From Cenarchaeum sp. (GTDB lineage Archaea; Thermoproteota; Nitrososphaeria; Nitrososphaerales; Nitrosopumilaceae): a stretch of DNA of 8,905 nucleotides. A model generated the notes under the pieces. It made no database searches. It was not told the origin of the DNA and worked only from the letters and a program-made list of their open reading frames with translations. Shown one piece after another: positions 1 through 5,177 of this stretch. How positions within the stretch are numbered: the stretch's first letter is position 1; each line of letters starts with the position of its first letter. The stretch lies in the NCBI GenBank assembly GCA_007570915.1, contig RKSK01000128.1, forward strand, positions 1 to 8,905, in the 5' to 3' direction. Made by a program: the position numbers and the translations under genes.

Positions 1-26
1 GCGCAGGCGCGCATGCGCGCCTGCGC
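1..26. repeat. 26-bp perfect palindrome at the window edge
   Basis: The first 13 bases and the next 13 are exact reverse complements, centred on GCGCATGCGC between 13 and 14. Because it starts at base 1 it may extend further left. The core GCGCATGCGC occurs again at 423-432. It could be a cruciform or dimer-binding site, or the stem of a terminator-like hairpin; the sequence does not decide. Confidence 0.7.
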
Positions 27-549
27 GGGCAGCCTGTGGCCGATCCTGGCCCCCCGCCTGCGCGGGCACGGCCCGTCCGGGCCGGCCGACGACATGCTGG
101 TGGCGAACGCGGTGTGCTTCCCCTCCGGCCCCCTGCCCTGGCTCTTTTTCCTCCTCCCTGTGATCATGGTGTGCTGCGCCCCCCTCCCGCGCCCGCCGGG
201 GATGCGCATCGGGAACGCGCGCGGCGCCTTTCCCGCGTCGAACTTGCGCAAGAAGGCCGCAGACTGCTGCGCGTGAGCCCTGTCAGGCCCCCGCCGCGCC
301 TCCCGCGCTGCGCGCGGTCTTGTGCCCCCACAGCCCGCCGCTTTTGCGGCATGGCGCCAGAACATGCCGGCGCGCGCGGCGAGCGGGCAGGCCTGGGCTG
401 CCGCGCGGCCTTGCCCGCAAGCGCGCATGCGCAAAAACGCCGCATAACACACGGCAGGCTTGTGCTAGCGGGCGTTGGGCAGGGAGCCAACGTGATCGCC
501 GACAGGGCGCGTGGCGCAAACCCGCGGCGCCCGCCAGGATCGCCGCGCG
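1..549. other. Intergenic stretch without a supported gene
   Basis: This is 549 bases between the window edge and the 3' end of tfs. Open frames exist on both strands, but their translations are Ala/Arg/Pro-rich, overlap one another and match no family I know, which is what very GC-rich DNA gives by chance. Structures that can be seen are a 26-bp perfect palindrome at 1-26, a 13-nt direct repeat (19-31 and 56-68), a GCCGC-TTTT-GCGGC hairpin at 337-350 and a second palindrome GCGCATGCGC at 423-432. I see no tRNA-like T-loop or snoRNA boxes. A gene reaching in from the left cannot be excluded. Confidence 0.5.
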
Positions 550-867
550 CTAGGAATAGTCCCGCCACGTGTGCGAGCACTTTGTGCAGCGGTAAAACTG
601 CGTCGTCGGCTCGTCGGCGCTGCGCGTCTGGAGCATCCACCAGATCGCCTCGCCGTTGCCGCACTTTTCGCACTCCTTCTCGATCGTCGACTCGGGGCCG
701 CGCGCCTCGGACTCGTCCAGGACCTTGAACGCGCGCGCGGCCTCCGGCCCTGCCCTCTTGGGCGCCTTTGCCTTCCCGCCGCCCTCGGAGTGGCCGCACC
801 TCTGGCACGTGAGGCCCCCCTCCGCGCCGGAGCGGAGCCTCGCGTCGCACTTGGGGCAGAACCTCAT
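550..867 (-). CDS. tfs: Transcription factor S (TFIIS-like RNA polymerase cleavage factor)
   Basis: A 105-residue protein of the usual length for archaeal TFS. It enters the RNA polymerase secondary channel and stimulates cleavage of the nascent RNA in backtracked complexes. The N-terminal zinc ribbon has Cys4/Cys7 and Cys21/Cys24. A Lys/Ala-rich linker follows at about 30-60. The C-terminal TFIIS-type zinc ribbon has Cys66/Cys69 and Cys94/Cys97, with the catalytic acidic tip R-S-A-D-E at 82-86 (Asp85, Glu86). It ends HTWRDYS, typical of the family. The ATG lies two bases after the rpoL stop (TAG-GG-ATG), so the two are co-transcribed from the rpoL promoter. No independent promoter is visible. 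Identification is secure from both zinc ribbons and the DE tip. Confidence 0.96.
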   Translation of the reverse strand: MRFCPKCDARLRSGAEGGLTCQRCGHSEGGGKAKAPKRAGPEAARAFKVLDESEARGPESTIEKECEKCGNGEAIWWMLQTRSADEPTTQFYRCTKCSHTWRDYS

Positions 868-869
868 CC

Positions 870-1145
870 CTACCGGCCCGCCGCGGGCAGGGCCGCCCTG
901 ATCTCGCCGGCGGCCTTGAGGGCCGCGGCGGCGGCGCGCTCCATCTCGCCGAGGGGGTTGCCCTTTGTCGTGCTCACGCGCATCCAGCACTCGTTGGTGA
1001 GGGGGTGCTTGACGATGACGCCGGCAAAGTCGACTGACGGGCTCGCGAGGAGCTCGCGCTGGATCACGTACAGCGTTCCAATGTCCGACTCTGTCAGCGA
1101 GACGCTGACCTCGCGGGCCGTCGAGGCGATCACATGCGCGCCCAT
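870..1145 (-). CDS. rpoL: DNA-directed RNA polymerase subunit L (Rpb11-like)
   Basis: A 91-residue subunit, normal for archaeal RpoL, which pairs with subunit D to form the alpha-like assembly platform of RNA polymerase. Recognisable family segments are D-I-G-T-L at 21-25 (the DHTLGN region), R-E-L-L at 30-33, S-V-D-F-A-G at 37-42 and the K-H-P-L turn at 46-49, followed by an Ala-rich C-terminal helix. I chose the ATG at 1145 because a TATTTATA box lies about 28 bases upstream, placing the transcript start at the start codon. The frame stays open further upstream, but a longer N-terminus would run through the promoter and the divergent gene. A GTG at 1133 is an alternative. It is the first gene of the rpoL-tfs operon. 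Confidence 0.9.
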   Translation of the reverse strand: MGAHVIASTAREVSVSLTESDIGTLYVIQRELLASPSVDFAGVIVKHPLTNECWMRVSTTKGNPLGEMERAAAAALKAAGEIRAALPAAGR

Positions 1146-1158
1146 CCCCCAAAAGGCA

Positions 1159-1165
1159 CTTATTG
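1159..1165 (+). promoter_or_regulatory. Probable box A of the divergent gene at 1189
   Basis: CTTATTG on the plus strand is centred about 27 bases before the ATG at 1189, right for leaderless transcription. It lies inside the stretch the rpoL polymerase must occupy. The near-symmetric TATAAATA at 1170-1177 could also be read on the plus strand, but would start transcription about 10 bases inside the gene. Confidence 0.45.
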
Positions 1166-1169
1166 CGGC

Positions 1170-1177
1170 TATAAATA
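1170..1177 (-). promoter_or_regulatory. Box A (TATA box) of the rpoL-tfs operon
   Basis: Read on the minus strand this is TATTTATA preceded by the purine-rich CGAGGG, a plausible BRE. Its centre is about 28 bases from the rpoL ATG, giving a leaderless transcript. It is an isolated AT island in GC-rich DNA. Confidence 0.75.
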
Positions 1178-1188
1178 CCCTCGGCCCG

Positions 1189-1698
1189 ATGGCGGGCGCA
1201 AGCCGCATAGAGGGGGCCAGGATCGGGGCCGAGGCGGGCCAAAAGGCCGCCGCGACGGTCTCCTTTTCGGTCGCCGGCGCCGTGCGCGAGGCCTTTGGCG
1301 AGGAGGCCTGGGGGCGGGCGTATGACGCGCACGACAACCTCTTCAAGATCCGCTACGGCGTGAGGCTGAGGTCGGGCAGGAGGGCCCTGGGCCGCGAGGT
1401 CGACTCGTACCGCAAGGCGGCCATATTCTGGACGCGCAACCCCAAGCTCGTAAACCCCATGAGGGACCGCCGCATCTGGGTCCAGGTCTCGAGGAACTTT
1501 GAGCCCGTGATACCCCTTACCGTCGAGGGCGTCCGGGCCGCCCTCTTTGACTTTGAGGAGCGCATCGCCTTTGACCCCGGGGTTCTTGGGGGCGGCACGC
1601 ACGAGCTGGCCGCCGAGGTCTGGGCGTCGTGGCAAAAGCACGAGTACGCCGGCGCCGAGAGCCACAGGGCCGGCGCGTCGGGCAGCATCACGCTATAG
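1189..1698 (+). CDS. Uncharacterised 169-residue protein divergent from rpoL
   Basis: I do not recognise this family. It reads as a real protein: after an Ala/Gly-rich first 30 residues it has mixed, non-repetitive composition with aromatic-rich stretches (a run around AIFWTRNPKLVNPMRD, an IWVQVSRNFEP segment, and an E-V-W-A-S-W-Q-K-H-E-Y motif near the C-terminus). Codon use matches its neighbours. There is no signal peptide, clear membrane segment or cysteine cluster. The ATG at 1189 is the only ATG, GTG or TTG in frame between the rpoL start and the conserved-looking part. The gene shares a 43-bp promoter region with the rpoL-tfs operon, which suggests linked regulation but says nothing about mechanism. 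An ATATAAG box for the next genes begins right after its stop. Confidence 0.75.
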   Translation: MAGASRIEGARIGAEAGQKAAATVSFSVAGAVREAFGEEAWGRAYDAHDNLFKIRYGVRLRSGRRALGREVDSYRKAAIFWTRNPKLVNPMRDRRIWVQVSRNFEPVIPLTVEGVRAALFDFEERIAFDPGVLGGGTHELAAEVWASWQKHEYAGAESHRAGASGSITL

Positions 1699-1700
1699 GG

Positions 1701-1707
1701 ATATAAG
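1701..1707 (+). promoter_or_regulatory. Box A of the tandem small-protein genes
   Basis: ATATAAG is centred about 30 bases before the ATG at 1734, directly after the stop of the preceding gene. This predicts a leader of only 3-4 bases. Confidence 0.6.
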
Positions 1708-1733
1708 GGGCGCTTTTGGGGGCGCGCGCGGCA

Positions 1734-1886
1734 ATGGCAAAGTATGACGGCCTGCTCGGCCAGCCCGTCCTCGAGGTAGAGGAGCCCGACAAGGAGGGGG
1801 GGATCACGATAATATTCAAGGACAACCGGTTCCTGTTCATCAAGGCAGACGGGGACCGCGTCGAGACCGTCTCGATACCAGAGTGA
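1734..1886 (+). CDS. Small protein of 50 residues, first of a tandem paralogue pair
   Basis: It begins MAKYDGLLGQPVLEVEEPD and ends VETVSIPE. The composition is acidic with alternating beta-type hydrophobic segments (GGITIIF, RFLFIKADG), suggesting a small beta-sheet domain. It is homologous along its full length to the next gene: both start M-A-K-(Y/F)-D-G, share V-E-(E/D)-P-D then G-G-(I/V)-T, and are exactly 50 residues. I know no named family. A box A lies just upstream and the paralogue starts 5 nt after its stop, so the two are co-transcribed. Conservation between the copies despite heavy divergence is the best sign that both are real genes. Confidence 0.8.
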   Translation: MAKYDGLLGQPVLEVEEPDKEGGITIIFKDNRFLFIKADGDRVETVSIPE

Positions 1887-1891
1887 CGGCC

Positions 1892-2044
1892 ATGGCAAAG
1901 TTTGACGGCGTCCGCATGAAAGACCTTGTCAGGGTCGAGGATCCCGACGCGGCCGGCGGGGTCACGCTGCACTTTGACGGGGGCGCGAGCGTCTCGGTTC
2001 GCGCGGAGGGCGGCCGCCTCGTGTCAGAGTCTAGGCCCGAGTAG
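1892..2044 (+). CDS. Small protein of 50 residues, second of a tandem paralogue pair
   Basis: It begins MAKFDGVRMKDLVRVEDPD and ends RLVSESRPE. It is the same length as the upstream paralogue and aligns to it without gaps. The differences are scattered substitutions, including loss of the aromatic residues in the central strand (FKDNRFLF becomes FDGGASVS), so the duplication is old and the copies may have diverged in role. It starts 5 nt after the first copy's stop. Its last 14 bases overlap the 3' end of the convergent phosphatase gene on the other strand. Function unknown. Confidence 0.78.
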   Translation: MAKFDGVRMKDLVRVEDPDAAGGVTLHFDGGASVSVRAEGGRLVSESRPE

Positions 2045-2537
2045 CGCGCAGGCGCCGCTCGTACTCGGCTATGGCCCGCTCCTGCGGCGGCGACTGGATC
2101 GAGCCGGGCCGCTCGCGTCGCACCCTGGCGATCGCCTCGGCGGCCGTGAGGCCCGCGTGGGCCACGAGATAGCACGCCAGTATCGTGCCGGCGCGGCCCA
2201 TGCCGGCGGCGCAGTGGACCATGACGCGCCGGCCCGCGGATATCTCCGAGTGCGCAAAGCCGACTGCGCGCGCAATGCCCTCGCCGGTCGGCGCCTCGAG
2301 GTCCGGCGTCGGGACGTGGAGGTAGCCGCCGAGCGCCCCCGCCCACCCGGCCGGGAGGGCGTCCTCGGTCATTGTGATTATCGAGTCGACGCCCTGCCCC
2401 ATTGCCCAGTCGAGCTCTGCCCTTGACGTCGGGGCCGCCGAGCCGGCGAGCTCGCCGTCGATGACCCACGAAAAGTTCGCCGGCCTGCCCGTTATGCGCC
2501 CCCTCACGCGCCTCCACGCGTTGCCCGGCCTGCTCAC
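2031..2537 (-). CDS. DUSP23-like dual-specificity protein phosphatase
   Basis: A 168-residue cysteine phosphatase expected to remove phosphate from Ser/Thr/Tyr in the cytoplasm. The N-terminal R-P-A-N-F-S-W-V-I-D-G-E-L-A-G (18-32) and C-terminal R-P-G-S-I-Q (143-148) closely resemble eukaryotic DUSP23/VHZ. The P-loop H-C-A-A-G-M-G-R-A-G-T (108-118) supplies Cys109 and Arg115, and Asp79 in T-P-D-L is the likely general acid. The residue after Arg is Ala instead of the usual Ser/Thr that stabilises the leaving thiolate, which may alter turnover. The start is a GTG: it sits 28 bases from a CTAAAA box, giving a leaderless transcript, and lies just ahead of the DUSP homology. Its 3' end overlaps the convergent small-protein gene by 14 bases. 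Confidence 0.92.
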   Translation of the reverse strand: MSRPGNAWRRVRGRITGRPANFSWVIDGELAGSAAPTSRAELDWAMGQGVDSIITMTEDALPAGWAGALGGYLHVPTPDLEAPTGEGIARAVGFAHSEISAGRRVMVHCAAGMGRAGTILACYLVAHAGLTAAEAIARVRRERPGSIQSPPQERAIAEYERRLRATRA

Positions 2538-2561
2538 GGGGCGCGCGCGCGCGGCGAGGGG

Positions 2562-2568
2562 CTTTTAG
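2562..2568 (-). promoter_or_regulatory. Box A of the phosphatase gene
   Basis: The minus strand reads CTAAAAG, the only AT-rich stretch near the gene, centred about 28 bases before the GTG at 2537. This supports the GTG as start and leaderless transcription. Confidence 0.6.
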
Positions 2569-2735
2569 GGTTGCGGCGCCCGGCGGGGCGGCGGGCGCGA
2601 GCCCGGCGACCCGGGGCGGCGGGATGCCCGGCAGTCGGGTTTTTCCGCGGCGCGCCCGCGCCCGGGGCGGCCCGGACCACTTAATGGGCCCCGCCCGCGC
2701 GAGCCCGGCCAAGGCTGCAGTACGTGGCGGCCCCA

Positions 2736-2775
2736 GGGGCGACAACAAACCTGCCTTCAGTGGGACTGTCGCCCC
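2736..2775 (-). terminator. Hairpin just past the DUF3800 copy 1 stop
   Basis: GGGGCGACA (2736-2744) and TGTCGCCCC (2767-2775) form a 9-bp perfect stem with a 22-base loop, four bases past the stop codon. The same stem occurs in copy 2. No T tract follows on the minus strand, so it is not a textbook terminator. It may protect the mRNA end, or belong to a plus-strand RNA driven from the TTAAT box at 2681. Confidence 0.5.
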
Positions 2776-2779
2776 GCCC

Positions 2780-3587
2780 CTAAATCTCCCTCCAGCCTAG
2801 CCACACGCCGTCGGCGCTGACCCACGTCCTTTCCCGGAGGCTCCCCGCCATCCCGCCAAACCTCCCGTCGCCGTTGATGTCGCGGCTGATAATGTAGGCC
2901 ATGATGTCGGCCGCCTGCACCATTAGGCTGTCCAGGGAGTCCACAAACTCTATGCCGGCGATCCGGGACGTGCGGACGCCCGACGCGGGGTTGCGCCGGC
3001 GCATAGAGTCAAAAACAAGCGCGCGGGTCTGCCGCATGTCAACGCTGCCCGCCCTGTCTGATATCACGCGTCTCATGACGCCTGCCCCCCGATAGCGCAT
3101 ATACATCTCGCACCGCTCGAGAAAGAGCGTCCGCGCCATTCCAGAGATGTTGGCGCCCGGCCCTAATTTCTCATAGGCCCTTTTGTTGTCAACTGCGACC
3201 ACAAGGAGCATCGCGCCGGACTCGCATATGGCCCTGGTGGCGGCGCCGAACGCGGCCAGCCTCGCGGCCTCTGCGCGGCTTTAGGGGGTAGCCCCTGCGC
3301 CTGTGGGTTATGCGCACGCCGTGGAGCTCCCACGAGCTCGGATCCCTGCCCGGCACGAGGCCAAGCTTGAGCCCGTACATGGGCCTCGAGAGGCTGCCCA
3401 ACGTCTCGGGGCTCCCCGTGACGCACCCAAGGGTATAGTAGGCGTCGTCGCCGGAACGGCTGCGCGGGTTTCCGGAGCTGTCCACAAAGAGCGGCTGGCG
3501 CCACGCCGCGCCCCCGGCGCCCACGGCGTGCCCCACGGGATCCCACGCCGGGCCGGGCCGCCTGCCCGCGGCCCCGGGCCACGTCAT
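2780..3587 (-). pseudogene. DUF3800 protein, copy 1, broken by a 2-nt deletion
   Basis: This is a paralogue of the intact gene at 4191-5000. Relative to it, CTCTGTGCGCGG has become CTCTGCGCGG near 3271-3276 (plus strand), so the frame shifts after the YPLKPR segment, about residue 105 of 269. The N-terminal part (3587 downward) keeps PLFVDSSGNPRSRSGDDAYYT, the region matching the DUF3800 N-terminal acidic motif. The C-terminal part (to 2780) keeps F-V-D-S-L-D-S, the Q-A-A-D-I-M-A-Y motif and an unbroken frame. Neither part has a premature stop other than that caused by the shift, so the lesion is recent, is a sequencing error, or is bypassed by frameshifting. The ATG at 3587 corresponds to the ATG at 5000 in copy 2. 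Confidence 0.85.
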
Positions 3588-3685
3588 GCCCGTGGGCGCC
3601 CCCCGCGATCCCCGCGCGCCGCGATCGTGATCGCGATCGCAGCGGGCGTTTCCGCCCTCATCGCCCGCGGGGGCGCGGCCGCGTA

Positions 3686-3770
3686 GCCATTAAGGCGATC
3701 CCGCAACAGTTGTTCACGAACCGGATCCAATTTCTAGACAAGATCCCGCGCCCTGCCGGGCGGGGCGGGC
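3686..3770. promoter_or_regulatory. 85-bp invariant block, copy 1
   Basis: Identical to 5093-5177 over 85 bases, although both adjoining stretches differ between the copies. It contains two AT-rich boxes on the minus strand, CCTTAATGG (3687-3695) and AGAAATTGG (3727-3735), plus the short dyads CAAC-A-GTTG and GTTC-AC-GAAC. It lies upstream of the DUF3800 frame and is the likely promoter/operator region. It contains no coding frame I trust. Confidence 0.6.
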
Positions 3771-4055
3771 GCGCTCGATCCGCCAAAGTCTTTTGCGGGG
3801 CCGGCGCGAGTCTTGGCGCGCCGCTGCGGCCATGATCGGTGTTGTGGTCAGTCGCTAATTGCCGCCAAGCGTCTTGTGGCACGTCTGCGATCATGATCCC
3901 AGAGCCGGCCGCCTGCCCTGCCAAGAGGTTCGTGGGGGCGCCCGGGCCCGCCTGCCGGCCCTGCCTCGTGACCGCGGCGGCCCTCCCACGGATCCGTGGC
4001 GCGGGGTCGCAGACGCGCGCGGTCGGTCGGCGTTCGCCGTGCGCGCAGGGGCGCC
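3771..4055. other. Spacer between DUF3800 cassettes, GATC-rich, no gene
   Basis: 285 bases with no convincing frame. It holds GATC sites in small palindromic settings: CATGATCGG near 3830, TGCGATCATGATCC at 3886-3899 and ACGGATCCGT near 3988. TGCGATCATGATC reappears beyond copy 2 at 5278, hinting that this spacer is a decayed relative of the 5178-5460 stretch. Confidence 0.5.
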
Positions 4056-4146
4056 CCGCGGCGCGCCCGCGCCCAGGGCGGCCCGGACCACTTAATAGGC
4101 CCCGCCCGCGCGAGCCCCGCCAAGGCTGCAGGTTGTGGCGGCCCTA

Positions 4147-4186
4147 GGGGCGACAACAACCCTGCCTTCAGTAGGACTGTCGCCCC
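4147..4186 (-). terminator. Hairpin just past the DUF3800 copy 2 stop
   Basis: GGGGCGACA (4147-4155) pairs perfectly with TGTCGCCCC (4178-4186). The loop differs from copy 1 at two positions (ACC for AAC, TAG for TGG) while the stem is unchanged. It starts four bases past the stop codon. No T tract follows, so its role as a terminator is uncertain. Confidence 0.5.
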
Positions 4187-4190
4187 GCCC

Positions 4191-5000
4191 CTAGATGCTC
4201 TTCCAGCCGCGGCGCACGCCGTCGGCGCTGACCCACGTCCTTTCCCGGAGGCTCCCCGCCATCTCGCCAAACCTCCCGTCGCCGTTGATGTCGCGGCTGA
4301 TGATGTAGGCCATGATGTCGGCCGCCTGCACCAGGGGGCTGTCCAGGGAGTCCACAAACTCTATGCCGGCGATCCGGGACGTGCGGACGCCCGACGCGGG
4401 GTTGCGCCGACGCATAGAGTCAAAAACAAGCGCGCGGGTCTGCCGCATGTCCGCGCCTCCAGACCTGTCGGACACCACATGCCCTAAAACCCCCTTTCCC
4501 CGCTCGCGCAGGCACAGCTCGCACCGCTCGAGAAAGAGCGTCCACGCCGTGCCAGAGATGTTGGCGCCCGGCCCAAACTCCGCATAGGCCCTCCTGTTGT
4601 CGACCACAACCACAAGGAGCGTCACGCCGGACTCGCATATGGCCCTGGTGGCGGCGCCGAACGTGGCCAGCCTCGCGGCCTCTGTGCGCGGCTTTAGGGG
4701 ATAGCCCCTGCGCCTGTGGTTTATGCGCACGCCGTGGAGCTCCCACGAGCTCGGATCCCTGCCCGGCACGAGGCCCAGCTTGAGCCCGTACAGCATCTTT
4801 GAGAGCGTGCCCAGGGTCTCGGGGCTCCCCGTGACGCACCCAAGGGTGTAGTAGGCGTCGTCGCCGGAGCGGCTGCGCGGGTTTCCGGAGGCGTCCGCAA
4901 AGAGCGGCTGGCGCCACGCCGCGCCCCCGGCGCCCACTGCGTGCCCCATGGGATCCCACGCCGGGCCGGGCCGCCTGCCCGCGGCCCCGGGCCGCGTCAT
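4191..5000 (-). CDS. DUF3800 family protein, intact copy
   Basis: A 269-residue protein of the DUF3800 family, thought to have an RNase H-like fold and often found with mobile or defence genes; its biochemical role is not established. The N-terminal strand F-A-D-A-S-G-N (34-40) corresponds to the family's D-E-S-G motif with Glu replaced by Ala (Ser in copy 1). It continues with S-G-D-D-A-Y-Y-T-L-G (45-54), V-V-V-D-N (131-135), F-L-E-R-C (156-160) and the diagnostic C-terminal V-Q-A-A-D-I-M-A-Y (224-232). I start at the ATG at 5000 because copy 1 has the same ATG. The frame is open to a GTG at 5075, but those codons come from GATC repeats and copy 1 has GCG there. An ATG at 4949 would best fit the family's N-terminus. 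Confidence 0.85.
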   Translation of the reverse strand: MTRPGAAGRRPGPAWDPMGHAVGAGGAAWRQPLFADASGNPRSRSGDDAYYTLGCVTGSPETLGTLSKMLYGLKLGLVPGRDPSSWELHGVRINHRRRGYPLKPRTEAARLATFGAATRAICESGVTLLVVVVDNRRAYAEFGPGANISGTAWTLFLERCELCLRERGKGVLGHVVSDRSGGADMRQTRALVFDSMRRRNPASGVRTSRIAGIEFVDSLDSPLVQAADIMAYIISRDINGDGRFGEMAGSLRERTWVSADGVRRGWKSI

Positions 5001-5092
5001 GCCCGTGGGAGCCCCCCGCGATCCCCGCGCACCGCGATCGCGATCGCAGCAGGCGTTTCCGCCTTCATCGCCCACGGGGGCGCGGCCGCTCA

Positions 5093-5177
5093 GCCATTAA
5101 GGCGATCCCGCAACAGTTGTTCACGAACCGGATCCAATTTCTAGACAAGATCCCGCGCCCTGCCGGGCGGGGCGGGC
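5093..5177. promoter_or_regulatory. 85-bp invariant block, copy 2, probable DUF3800 promoter region
   Basis: Identical to 3686-3770. Minus-strand boxes CCTTAATGG (5094-5102) and AGAAATTGG (5134-5142) would start transcription near 5071 and 5111, giving leaders of roughly 70-110 bases before the ATG at 5000. That contrasts with the leaderless arrangement of the other genes here. The two dyads between the boxes are candidate operator sites. Confidence 0.55.

Larger units (their letters stand above)
2645..3770. repeat. DUF3800 cassette, copy 1 (direct repeat)
   Basis: This 1126-bp unit is repeated in the same orientation at 4056-5177. Similarity starts at CCGCGGCGCGCCCGCG on the left and stops after GGGGCGGGC on the right. 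The offset is 1411 bases on the left, 1413 after a 2-nt deletion in copy 1, and 1407 after a 6-nt repeat-unit difference. Coding and non-coding parts are both conserved; two stretches, about 3040-3112 and 3620-3650, differ most. The copies are close enough for a fairly recent duplication or ongoing gene conversion. Confidence 0.93.
4056..5177. repeat. DUF3800 cassette, copy 2 (direct repeat)
   Basis: The 1122-bp partner of 2645-3770, in the same orientation. It has the intact gene, the same downstream hairpin, the same left-hand CACTTAAT box (TAGG in place of TGGG after it), a GCGATCGCGATCGC palindrome at 5034-5047 that is 6 nt shorter than its copy 1 counterpart, and the same 85-bp block at its right end. 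Confidence 0.93.

Noticed and set aside
13..276. 87-codon plus-strand frame with a hydrophobic stretch
   Set aside because: It starts inside the palindrome, has no box A and no family resemblance. The hydrophobic run comes from a single CT-rich patch. Chance open frames are common at this GC content.
164..850. Long frames on both strands overlapping tfs and the region to its left
   Set aside because: They are Arg/Ala/Pro-rich shadows that overlap the secure tfs gene in other frames.
1146..1346. N-terminal extension of rpoL up to 1346
   Set aside because: It would overlap the divergent gene and the promoter, and RpoL proteins are about 90 residues. The extension shows no family similarity.
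2627..2644. CCCG-GCAGT-CGGG followed by TTTTT, terminator-like on the plus strand
   Set aside because: The stem is only 4 bp, and no plus-strand gene ends within 580 bases upstream. It is not reported as a feature, though it could end an unannotated plus-strand RNA.
5001..5075. N-terminal extension of the intact DUF3800 gene to the GTG at 5075
   Set aside because: Copy 1 has GCG at the matching codon, the added residues are encoded by GATC repeats, and the TTAAT box would start transcription inside the GTG. I kept the shared ATG at 5000.
2645..5177. Terminal inverted repeats that would make each cassette an insertion sequence
   Set aside because: The cassette ends share only short GC-rich words (GCCCGC) in inverted orientation, no target duplication is visible, and DUF3800 is not a transposase.
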